Source: Nocardioides sp. L-11A
Lineage (GTDB): Bacteria > Actinomycetota > Actinomycetes > Propionibacteriales > Nocardioidaceae
Direction of reading: 5' to 3'
DNA length: 64,000 nucleotides
Assembly (NCBI GenBank): GCA_029961745.1
Contig: CP124680.1
Coordinates: forward strand, 62,001-126,000
Positions 57,583 through 64,000 of this stretch are shown here, in pieces (the stretch's first letter is position 1; each line of letters starts with the position of its first letter). The position numbers and the translations under genes are program-made. The notes beneath the pieces are model-generated. The model was not told where the DNA came from, made no database searches, and was given only the letters and a program-made list of their open reading frames with translations.

Positions 57583-58347
57583 TTGGGTCGCTATCAGGGA
57601 CGGGTCGCCGTCGTGACGGGCGCCGCTCGCGGCATCGGGTGGGCGATCGCCTCCCGGTTCGCGGAGGAGGGTGCATCGGTCGCCCTCGTCGACCTCGACG
57701 CCGCGGCGGTGGCCGAGGCGGCGGACCGGTTGCCGCTGCGGCCGGGCGCCACTGCCACGGCCGTGGTCGCCGACGTCAGCAGCGCCGCGGCCGTGGAGGC
57801 GGCGATCGGCACCGTCGTCGGCGACCTCGGTGGGCTCCACGTTCTGGTCAACAACGCCGGGGTCACCCGCGACAACCTGATCCACAAGATGTCCGAGGAC
57901 GAGTGGGACCTGGTCTTGGGCGTGCATCTCAAGGGCGCCTTCCTGATGAGCAGGGCCGCGCAACGACACTTCGTCGAGCAGAGGTACGGAAGGATCCTCA
58001 ATCTCTCCAGCACGTCGGCCCTCGGCACCCGCGGTCAGGCGAACTACTCCACGGCGAAGATGGGCGTCCAGGGGTTCACCCGCGCGCTGGCGATCGAGCT
58101 CGGGCCGTTCGGCGTCAATGTCAACGCGGTCGCCCCCGGCTTCGTCACCACCGAGATGACCGATGCCACCGCCGCGCGGCTCGGCCTGAGCGTCGAGGAG
58201 TTCCGCAAGGCCCGCGCGGAGCGGAACCCGGTCCGGCGGGTCGGCTCGCCGGACGACATCGCCGCGGCCGCGGCGTTCCTGTGCAGCGACGAGGCCTCCT
58301 ATGTGACCGGTCAGACGCTGTACGTCGACGGCGGCTCGAAGCTCTGA
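57583..58347 (+). CDS. Short-chain dehydrogenase/reductase (FabG/3-hydroxyacyl-CoA dehydrogenase type)
   Basis: A 254-residue SDR with cofactor motif VTGAARGIGWAIA, NNAG, catalytic Ser in LSSTSALG and Y-x3-K in NYSTAKMGVQGF. The start is an uncommon TTG at 57583, chosen because AAGGAGAG precedes it at 6 bases and the cofactor motif is at the normal position. Probable oxidation of 3-hydroxyacyl-CoA after the MaoC step. Confidence 0.92.
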   Translation: MGRYQGRVAVVTGAARGIGWAIASRFAEEGASVALVDLDAAAVAEAADRLPLRPGATATAVVADVSSAAAVEAAIGTVVGDLGGLHVLVNNAGVTRDNLIHKMSEDEWDLVLGVHLKGAFLMSRAAQRHFVEQRYGRILNLSSTSALGTRGQANYSTAKMGVQGFTRALAIELGPFGVNVNAVAPGFVTTEMTDATAARLGLSVEEFRKARAERNPVRRVGSPDDIAAAAAFLCSDEASYVTGQTLYVDGGSKL

Positions 58348-58359
58348 GGACGGACACCC

Positions 58360-59508
58360 ATGCGATTCGCGCTCTCTGACGACCAGCAGTTCCTGCAGAA
58401 GGTCACCGACGAGGTGGTCGGTCAGGCCCTCACCGCCACCCCCGCACGCAGCGCCGCCACGGACGGGGGTGAGCTGCGCGCCGCGCTGTGGTCCACGCTG
58501 GTCGAGCTCGACCTCGTCGCCCTGCTCGTGCCCGCCGAGCACGGCGGCCCCGGCGGCTCGCTCACCGACGCGTGTGTCGTCGCCGAGGTGCTCGGGCGAC
58601 ACCTGGCTCCGGTGCCGTACGTCGGGACGGCGATCGCGGCGGCGGCGCTGCTCCGCTTCGCCGGCGGCCCGCCGGAGGCGCTGGCCGGTCTCGCCGCCGG
58701 GGAGCCGTACTCCGTCCTGCTCGACCAGCACCTCGCCGACCCTGACGGCTCTGGCGGCTCTGGCGGCTCTGGCGGCTCTGGCGGCTCTGGCGGCTCTGGC
58801 GGCTCTGGCGGCTCTGGCGGCTCTGGCGGCTCTGGCGGCTCTGGCGGCTCTGGCGGCTCTGGCGGCTCTGGCGGCTCTGGCGGCTCCGCGAGCATCGCCT
58901 TCGACTGGGTCGCGGGCGCACGCGGCGTCGCGCTCTCCCCCGACGGGGTCGCGACGACCTACGAGCTCGCCGCGGGTGAGGAGGTGGACGACGTGGACCT
59001 GTTGCACCGGCTCCGGCGCTTCGATCCGGTCCCGGCGGCCGCGCCGCGCGGCGACGCCGCGCGGCGGGCGCGGGCGATGACCTGGACCGGTGCCGCCGCC
59101 CTGCTGACGGGGCTGGCCGACGGCGCCCTCGCGACCGCCACGGAGTACGCCCGGCAGCGGCATCAGTATCAGCGCCCGATCGGCTCCTTCCAGGCCGTGC
59201 AGCACCTGTGTGCCGACATGCTCGTCGACGTGGAGACCTCGAGGTCGATGACCTACGGCGCCTCCTGGGCCGCCGAGCACGCTCCGATCGACGAGGCGAT
59301 GCGGGTCGCCGCGGCGGCCAAGGCCTACGCCGGAGCCGCCGCCGTCCGGGTCTGCGAGACGTCGATCCAGGTGCTCGGCGGCATCGGCGTCACCGAGGAG
59401 CACGACGCTCATCTGCGCCTGCGCACCGCGCACCTGCACCACGCCGCCTTCGGCGGCCCGGACGCCCCGATGCTCTTGCTCGCCGACCGCATCCTGGAAG
59501 GGAACTGA
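58360..59508 (+). CDS. Acyl-CoA dehydrogenase with a Gly-Ser repeat insert, second of three
   Basis: A 382-residue acyl-CoA dehydrogenase-like protein. The N-terminal helical domain (LIGVPAEHGGPGGSLTDACVVAEVLGRHLAPVP type region) and the C-terminal domain (LATATEYARQRHQYQRPIGSFQAVQHLCADMLVDVETSRSMTYGASW...IQVLGGIGVTEEHDAHLRLRTAHL) are normal. The middle beta-domain is shortened and carries about 47 residues of GSG repeats from about residue 130. It pairs with the next acyl-CoA dehydrogenase gene, as in heterodimeric FadE-type enzymes of steroid and terpenoid degradation. Confidence 0.9.
   Translation: MRFALSDDQQFLQKVTDEVVGQALTATPARSAATDGGELRAALWSTLVELDLVALLVPAEHGGPGGSLTDACVVAEVLGRHLAPVPYVGTAIAAAALLRFAGGPPEALAGLAAGEPYSVLLDQHLADPDGSGGSGGSGGSGGSGGSGGSGGSGGSGGSGGSGGSGGSGGSGGSGGSASIAFDWVAGARGVALSPDGVATTYELAAGEEVDDVDLLHRLRRFDPVPAAAPRGDAARRARAMTWTGAAALLTGLADGALATATEYARQRHQYQRPIGSFQAVQHLCADMLVDVETSRSMTYGASWAAEHAPIDEAMRVAAAAKAYAGAAAVRVCETSIQVLGGIGVTEEHDAHLRLRTAHLHHAAFGGPDAPMLLLADRILEGN
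58747..58887 (+). repeat. 9-bp tandem repeat GGCTCTGGC, 15 perfect units plus partial
   Basis: Fifteen identical GGCTCTGGC units (58747-58881) and a final GGCTCC, encoding Gly-Ser-Gly repeats in the acyl-CoA dehydrogenase. There is no variation among units at the nucleotide level, indicating recent expansion. Changes in copy number would keep the reading frame. Confidence 0.95.
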
Positions 59509-59512
59509 CGAC

Positions 59513-60646
59513 ATGGATCTCCGCGATTCCGCCGAGGAGGCGCGCTTCCGCGCGCGGCTGCGGACCTGGCTGGCCGAGAACGTCCCCGCCGAGCCCGAGC
59601 CGGCCGTGCTGGCCGAGCGCTGGCCCTACATGCGTGCCTTCCAGGAGCGTCTCTACCGGGCCGGGTGGGTCGCGCTGTCGTACCCGACCGACGTCGGCGG
59701 CCAGGGTCTGGGCCCGATGGAGGAGGCGATCCTGAGCGAGGAGCTCGGACGCGCGAACGCCCCCACGCTGCTGCCGCTCGGTCATCTGGGGCGGCCGCTC
59801 CACCGCTACGGGAGCGCGGAGCAGCGCCGGCGGTACCTCCGCCCGCTGCTGGCGGTCGAGGAGATCTGGTGCCAGGGCTTCTCCGAGCCCGAGGCCGGCT
59901 CCGACCTGGCGTCGCTGCGGACGCGCGCCGTCCGGGAGGGCGACGAGTGGGTGATCGACGGGCACAAGATCTGGACCAGCTACGGCGCCTTCGCCGACTA
60001 CTGCCTGCTGCTGGCCCGGACCGACCCGGACGCTGTCCGGCACCGCGGGATCTCCGCGTTCATCGTGCCGCTCGACACCGCGGGAGTGACGGTCCGGCCG
60101 ATCGTGCTGGCCAACGGCGAGGAGGAGTTCGCCGAGATCTTCCTGGACGGGGTGCGCATCCCGGCGGAGAACATGCTCGGCGAGCCGAGCGACGGCTGGC
60201 GGATCGCGATGGACGTGGTCAACTACGAGCGGGGAGCGGTCGAGACCGGCTATCTCCCGAAGTTCGCGCGCTACCTCTCCGAGCTCGGGGAGGTGCTGAC
60301 GGCCAGCGGTCTTGGTGCGGACCGGGCCGCCCGGCTCCGGCTCGGCCGGGTCGCGGCCCACCTCGAGGTCCTGCGCATGCACTGCCTGCGCACCCTCAGC
60401 GCGCGGGTCTCGGGCGCGCCGCCGGGCCCCGAGAGCTCGGTCGACAAGCTGCTGATGACCGCGGTGGAGCAGGAGCTGATGGATCTCAGCATCGAGCTGG
60501 TCACCGACGTCGGCAGTCCCGGGCGGGCGGAGTGGTTCGACCGCTATCTGTACGGGCGGGCCGGCAGCATCTACGGCGGCTCGGCACAGGTCCAGCGCAA
60601 CATCCTCGCCGAGCGGATGCTGGGGCTCCCGCGTCAGCAGGGCTGA
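59513..60646 (+). CDS. Acyl-CoA dehydrogenase, third of three
   Basis: A 377-residue enzyme: ALSYPTDVGGQGLGPMEEAILSEEL, GFSEPEAGSDLASLRTRAV, IDGHKIWTSYGAFADYCLLLARTD, EEFAEIFLDGVRIPAENMLGEPSDGWRIAM and YLYGRAGSIYGGSAQVQRNILAERMLGLP. Starts 4 bp after the repeat-containing paralogue, supporting a heteromeric enzyme formed by the two products. Confidence 0.93.
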   Translation: MDLRDSAEEARFRARLRTWLAENVPAEPEPAVLAERWPYMRAFQERLYRAGWVALSYPTDVGGQGLGPMEEAILSEELGRANAPTLLPLGHLGRPLHRYGSAEQRRRYLRPLLAVEEIWCQGFSEPEAGSDLASLRTRAVREGDEWVIDGHKIWTSYGAFADYCLLLARTDPDAVRHRGISAFIVPLDTAGVTVRPIVLANGEEEFAEIFLDGVRIPAENMLGEPSDGWRIAMDVVNYERGAVETGYLPKFARYLSELGEVLTASGLGADRAARLRLGRVAAHLEVLRMHCLRTLSARVSGAPPGPESSVDKLLMTAVEQELMDLSIELVTDVGSPGRAEWFDRYLYGRAGSIYGGSAQVQRNILAERMLGLPRQQG

Positions 60647-60672
60647 CCCGGCCGGACCGCGGACGGGTCGGG

Positions 60673-61323
60673 TCAGGCGACGACCCCGCGCACCGCGAAC
60701 TCGGCGATCTCCGCGGCGATGCGCTCGCGCTCGGCCGGGGAGTCCTTCGGCTCGGTCGGACTGAACCAGGCGTGCATCCAGTTGACCGCGCCCAGCACGG
60801 CCTTCACCAGCAGGTTGACGTCCGCGTCGCGGAAGGCCTTCGCGGCGACGCCCTCCTTGACCACGGAGAGGTAGAGATCCTCGAACTGGCGTCGCATGCT
60901 CAGGATCTTCTGCATCTGTGCTTCCTTGTTGCGGCCCTCGCTCGCGAGGTTCATCTCGATCTGGTACTGGGCGGGGCCCATGTAGCTGGACCGGTTCATC
61001 AGGTGCAGGGCATGCTGATGGACCATCTGGCGCAGCCGCTCCGCGGGATCGAGGTCGACGCGCTCGGCCGGCGGACCCACGGCCTCCAGCGCCCATTCGA
61101 GGGCCTGGTGGTGGATGCCGATGAACAGATCGCCCTTGGTCCGGTAGTAGTGGTAGATCCGGCCCTTGGTGCAGCCGAGCACGTCGGCGACGTCGTCGAT
61201 CGAGGTGGCCGCGTAGCCGCGCTCGGAGAACGCGGTCGCGGCGGCGTCCAGGATCTCGCGAGCGCTGGCCTTCTGCTTGGGGCGGAGTTCGCGGTCGCTG
61301 TCGGAGGCGGCACCTTGTCGCAT
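60673..61323 (-). CDS. TetR-family regulator of the acyl-CoA cluster
   Basis: A 216-residue regulator: KASAREILDAAATAFSERGYAATSIDDVADVLGCTKGRIYHYYRTKGDLFIGIHHQALEWAL, then a helical ligand-binding domain (MHAWFSPTEPKDSPAERERIAAEIAEFAVRG). The start is taken at the ATG ending at 61323; an ATG three codons upstream is possible. A longer frame upstream is a shadow. A degenerate half-site of the cluster operator lies at its start, so autoregulation is likely. Acyl-CoA ligands are typical for such regulators, by inference. Confidence 0.9.
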   Translation of the reverse strand: MRQGAASDSDRELRPKQKASAREILDAAATAFSERGYAATSIDDVADVLGCTKGRIYHYYRTKGDLFIGIHHQALEWALEAVGPPAERVDLDPAERLRQMVHQHALHLMNRSSYMGPAQYQIEMNLASEGRNKEAQMQKILSMRRQFEDLYLSVVKEGVAAKAFRDADVNLLVKAVLGAVNWMHAWFSPTEPKDSPAERERIAAEIAEFAVRGVVA

Positions 61324-61326
61324 GGG

Positions 61327-61393
61327 CAACATACTACTCGGCGGAATGTCGGACGAGGGCGGCCATAGGAAAAAACCTACGTGGTAGTATGTT
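61327..61393. promoter_or_regulatory. CCTAC-GTAG operator, site 3, and a half-site at the tetR start
   Basis: The full operator AACCTAC-GTG-GTAGTATGTT is at 61374-61393, before the hydrolase gene. On the other strand, GAGTAGTATGTT (61327-61338) next to the tetR start matches only the right arm. The divergent gap is only about 75 bp, so one regulator could control both directions. Confidence 0.78.
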
Positions 61394-61397
61394 GCTT

Positions 61398-62294
61398 GTG
61401 CCGTTCGACCTCCCTGCCTCGACACCCACCCCCAGCGCGGTGCTCGACGCGCGCCCCGACTGGTTCGCACGAGCACTCGCGCATCGGCCGGAGGCGGCCG
61501 AGTGCGCAGTGGACGGGGTGCGGATCCGCCTTCGCGCGTGGGGTCGCGCCGGCGCGGCCGAGGGTGTGCTGCTGGTCCATGGCGGCGGCGCCCACGCCGG
61601 CTGGTGGGACCACGTCGCGCCGCTGCTCGCCGACGGCGGCCGGCGCGTCGTCGCGCTCGATCTCTCGGGCCACGGCGACAGCGGTCACCGGGTCCGCTAC
61701 GAGCTCGACGACTGGGCCGCCGAGGTGGCGGCCGGCGTGGCCACCGGTGGCTTCGGCGGGCCACCGGTGGTCGTCGGCCACAGCATGGGCGGGCTGGTGG
61801 CCCTGCGGCACGGGCTGCGACACGGCCGGGCCGTCCGCGGCACGATCCTCGTCGACTGCCGGACGGTCCCCTACAGCGATGCCGAGCGCGCCGCCAACGA
61901 GGAGCGGGCGCTTCGGCCGGCCCCGGTCTATCCGGACCCGGCTGACGCGCTCGCGCGGTTCCGCCTGATCCCCGACCAGCGCGCGGTCCCGTACGTGTTC
62001 GAGCACGTCGCCGCGACGTCGATCCGTCGGACTCCGGCGGGGTGGAGCTGGAAGTTCGACCCGCGGATCTTCGCCGGCCAACGGGACTTCGACCCCCTGG
62101 ATCTGGGACGCCTGGCCGGCCGGCTCCGCATGGTGCGGGCCGAGCACGGCATGCCCGCGGCCGACCTGTCCCGGCTCGACCCGGCCGTCCGATCCGTTCC
62201 GACGGTGGAGATCCCCGACGCCGGCCACCACGTGATGCTCGATCGGCCGCTCACCCTGGTCGCGACCCTGCGGGCCCTGCTCGCCACCTGGTGA
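61398..62294 (+). CDS. Alpha/beta-hydrolase
   Basis: A 298-residue hydrolase with the oxyanion HGGGAHAGWWDHVAPLL, nucleophile elbow VVGHSMGGLVALR (Ser in GHSMGG) and C-terminal His in DAGHHVMLDRP. The GTG at 61398 is chosen because it lies 7-8 bases beyond the TAGTAT -10 in the operator, compatible with a leaderless message; an ATG at 61389 is inside the operator. It could hydrolyse an ester, lactone or ring-cleavage product feeding the acyl-CoA pathway. Confidence 0.88.
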   Translation: MPFDLPASTPTPSAVLDARPDWFARALAHRPEAAECAVDGVRIRLRAWGRAGAAEGVLLVHGGGAHAGWWDHVAPLLADGGRRVVALDLSGHGDSGHRVRYELDDWAAEVAAGVATGGFGGPPVVVGHSMGGLVALRHGLRHGRAVRGTILVDCRTVPYSDAERAANEERALRPAPVYPDPADALARFRLIPDQRAVPYVFEHVAATSIRRTPAGWSWKFDPRIFAGQRDFDPLDLGRLAGRLRMVRAEHGMPAADLSRLDPAVRSVPTVEIPDAGHHVMLDRPLTLVATLRALLATW

Positions 62295-62304
62295 GGCCGT
62301 CGCG

Positions 62305-63171
62305 GTGGACGAGCTCCTCAGCCTCCGTCGACTCTCGTCGCTGACCTTCCGCTGCGTGCCGTCCGACCGCCCTCGGACGCGTCTGTACGGCGGCGAGGTG
62401 GCTGCCCAGGCGATGCTGGCCGCCCGCGCCACGGTGCCGCCCGGCCGGGAGCTCAACTCGATGACGGCGTCCTTCCTCCGGGCGGGCGACACGGCGGTCC
62501 CGGTCGACTATCGGGTCGGGGTCGCTCGGGACGGTGGCGTCTTCAGTGCGCGGACCGTCGAGGCGTCCCAGGGGGAGAGGCCGATCCTGCTCCTCACGGC
62601 CTCGTTCCAGGCCGAGGAGCGTGGCCTGCGGCACCAGGTCGCGGCGCCCGACGTCCCTGCTCCGGAGCGCCTGCTGCCCGTCGAGCGGGCCCTCGCCGGC
62701 GAGCCCGCCCTGGTCGCGTGGATCTGCGAGGTGATGCAGCGGCTCCGGGTCGAGATCCGGTTCCCCGACGCGGGGCTGCATCGCGAGGGCGCCCGGGTGG
62801 GCGAGCCGGTCCTCCGGGTCTGGATCCGCGCGCGGGGCCCGGTCGGTGACGGCGAGGGGCGCCGGGACGCGGCTCTGGTGTACCTCTCCGACCTGCTCCT
62901 GCTGACCGCCGCGCTCGAACCGCACCCCCATCGGATCGAGGACGGCGACGTCTGGTTCGCGACCATCGGCCACTCCGTGGTGATGCACGCGCCGTGGCGC
63001 GCGGACGACTGGCTGCTCTACGAGGGCCGGAGCGACTGGGCGGGGGCGGGCCGGTGCCTGGTCGCCGGGCGCCTGTTCGACCGTGCGGGACGCCTGTGTG
63101 CGAGCACCTCGCAGGAGGGACTGCTCCGCGTCGCCTCGCCGGAGGGCGACGGAGCGGGCGCGACCCGTTGA
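62305..63171 (+). CDS. Acyl-CoA thioesterase, TesB-like double hot-dog
   Basis: A 288-residue protein: LTFRCVPSDRPRTRLYGGEVAAQAMLAARATVPPGRELNSMTASFLRAGDTAVPVDYRVGVARDGGVFSARTVEASQGERPILLLTASFQ, then a second hot-dog repeat with HSVVMHAPWRADDWLLYEGRSDWAGAGRCLVAGRLFDRAGRLCASTSQEGLLR. It hydrolyses acyl-CoA to free acid and CoA. The start is a GTG 10 bp after the hydrolase stop. Confidence 0.88.
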   Translation: MDELLSLRRLSSLTFRCVPSDRPRTRLYGGEVAAQAMLAARATVPPGRELNSMTASFLRAGDTAVPVDYRVGVARDGGVFSARTVEASQGERPILLLTASFQAEERGLRHQVAAPDVPAPERLLPVERALAGEPALVAWICEVMQRLRVEIRFPDAGLHREGARVGEPVLRVWIRARGPVGDGEGRRDAALVYLSDLLLLTAALEPHPHRIEDGDVWFATIGHSVVMHAPWRADDWLLYEGRSDWAGAGRCLVAGRLFDRAGRLCASTSQEGLLRVASPEGDGAGATR

Positions 63172-63179
63172 CCCAGAGA

Positions 63180-63199
63180 AACCTACTCCGTAGGATGTT
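63180..63199. promoter_or_regulatory. CCTAC-GTAG operator, site 4, upstream of the solute-binding lipoprotein
   Basis: AACCTAC-TCC-GTAGGATGTT, the most symmetric of the four in its arms (CCTAC-TCC-GTAGG). It lies 94 bp before the lipoprotein ATG, bringing the transport gene into the same regulon. Confidence 0.75.
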
Positions 63200-63292
63200 T
63201 TCTCTGTGGTGCGCATCACCCTCGACCGAGGGGCGGCCGCAGTGCCCACCCCTCCCGAGCGATTCGGCGCTCGACGACCCGAAAGTGAAGCG

Positions 63293-64000
63293 ATGTCGAA
63301 AAAGTTCAGGGCCTCGATGGCGGCCGTCCTCGTCGGTGTGCTCGGCCTGGCGACGGCGTGCGGCGGAGACGACGGCGACGGGGGCGACGGCAGCGCCGAG
63401 CTGACCTCCGCCCAGCAGCAGGTGGTCGACGACGCCGGGGCGGCCTTCGACCGGTACACGCAGATCCAGGAGGCCGCGGCGGTGCCGGAGCTTCCGGCGC
63501 CCGCTCCCACCGGCAAGCGGCTCGTCATGGTGACCTGCTCGATCCCGGTGTGCGTCACGCTCTCGGACGGTGCTCGGGAGGCCGCGGAGAAGCTCGGCTG
63601 GACGGTCTCCACCCTGCAGACCAACAGCACCCCCGAGGGCTACACCTCCGCGATGAACCAGGTGGCCGCCGATCCGCCGGACGCCCTCGCCTACATCTCG
63701 GCGCTGCCCGACTCGTCGGTCGCCAAGCAGCTGGCGAAGATCCACGCGGCCGGCACCCGGATCGTCGCCATCTCGCCCCTCGGCGATCCGCTCGCGGAGG
63801 CCGACACCCCCATCGGGGGCGTGGTGTTCGGCCAGCGGGACGCCCGCTTCACCGGCACCCTGATGGCGCAGTCGATCCTCGCCGACGCGGAGGGTCCGGT
63901 GGAGTCCGTGTTCGTCTGGGACCCGTCCTTCGAGGGCTCCTGGGGCCCGATCAAGGCGGGGTTCGAGGCCACGATGAAGAGCGCCGGTGCCGAGCCCGGC
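63293..64000 (+). CDS. Periplasmic-binding-protein-like lipoprotein (ribose/sugar-type), C-terminus beyond window
   Basis: The frame starts at ATG 63293 and remains open to the window end (236 residues seen). The signal peptide MSKKFRASMAAVLVGVLGLATAC ends in a lipobox with Cys near residue 23, followed by a Gly/Asp-rich linker. The mature part has RLVMVTCSIPVCVTLSDGAREAAEKLGWTVSTLQTNSTPEGYTSAMNQVAADPPDALAYIS and IVAISPLGDPLAEADTPIGGVVFGQRDARFTGTLMAQSIL, as in ribose-type (family 2) binding proteins. Permease and ATPase genes are expected to follow. It probably imports the substrate of the acyl-CoA cluster. Confidence 0.87.
   Translation, partial: MSKKFRASMAAVLVGVLGLATACGGDDGDGGDGSAELTSAQQQVVDDAGAAFDRYTQIQEAAAVPELPAPAPTGKRLVMVTCSIPVCVTLSDGAREAAEKLGWTVSTLQTNSTPEGYTSAMNQVAADPPDALAYISALPDSSVAKQLAKIHAAGTRIVAISPLGDPLAEADTPIGGVVFGQRDARFTGTLMAQSILADAEGPVESVFVWDPSFEGSWGPIKAGFEATMKSAGAEPG

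Noticed and set aside
58747..58887. CRISPR array or non-coding satellite
   Set aside because: The units are contiguous without spacers and lie in frame inside a conserved enzyme gene.

Overview
The window is a high-GC (about 70%) actinobacterial chromosome segment, most likely from a Nocardioides-like member of the Nocardioidaceae. The strongest taxonomic clue is the left edge. There a minus-strand cluster fhaA-fhaB-pstP-rodA-pbpA (cell-wall growth and its Ser/Thr phospho-signalling, normally close to oriC and followed by pknA/pknB) lies next to a tRNA-Leu(CAG). The identification rests on gene order and protein character, not on a database search.

Layout. (1) 1-5297: the conserved pbpA/rodA/pstP/fhaB/fhaA operon. 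(2) 5489-5572: tRNA-Leu, whose 3' end is the insertion site of a composite mobile island. A 26-bp copy of the tRNA 3' end (5551-5576) recurs exactly at 28083-28108, and a degenerate copy with matching flanks sits at 14596-14636. Between the first and second sites are a tyrosine integrase, a PIN-toxin module, two excisionase-like proteins, a MOBF relaxase, frameshifted small genes, a tandem MerR regulator and a decayed IS256-type element. Between the second and third sites is a 13-kb catabolic block. To the right of the last site lie a wrecked second integrase and a second, about 91% identical toxin-antitoxin module, the remains of an older element in the same locus. No mating-pore genes are visible, so the island looks mobilisable rather than self-transmissible.

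(3) 14698-27816, the catabolic cargo, is the most interesting part. It holds a POT transporter, an M20 amidohydrolase, a threonine-aldolase-like PLP enzyme, a GMC alcohol oxidoreductase, two aldehyde dehydrogenases, an IclR regulator, an MFS transporter, an FMN reductase, a TetR regulator, and a pair resembling 4-hydroxylaminobenzoate lyase (PnbB) and 4-nitrobenzoate reductase (PnbA). Together these match, step by step, a route from a phenicol antibiotic such as chloramphenicol. The C3 alcohol would be oxidised to the acid, the N-acyl group removed, the nitrophenylserine split by retro-aldol cleavage to 4-nitrobenzaldehyde, then oxidised to 4-nitrobenzoate and converted to protocatechuate. The pathway is inferred; the gene families are well supported. 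Two operator sets (IclR-type and TetR-type palindromes) divide the block into two regulons.

(4) 29349-31475: poorly characterised genes, including a HEPN-like protein. (5) 31821-49796: core-like metabolism. It includes an amidohydrolase lacking a usual metal-ligand Asp, an Lrp regulator with valine/leucine dehydrogenase and branched-chain 2-oxoacid dehydrogenase E1a/E1b/E2 (the E2 seems to lack its subunit-binding domain), and a FadR-type regulator with a TcuA-like dehydrogenase, a PrpD-family protein and an IPMDH-like enzyme. An oligopeptide-type ABC transporter and a second GntR regulator complete this set. (6) 49836-53653: an MFS protein, a class C beta-lactamase-fold hydrolase, a CrtA-like protein and a nitroreductase. 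(7) 53696-64000: a beta-oxidation-type cluster (enoyl-CoA hydratase, thiolase, three acyl-CoA dehydrogenases, MaoC, SDR, hydrolase, thioesterase, solute-binding lipoprotein). A TetR regulator probably controls it through a palindrome found at four promoters plus a half-site at its own start.
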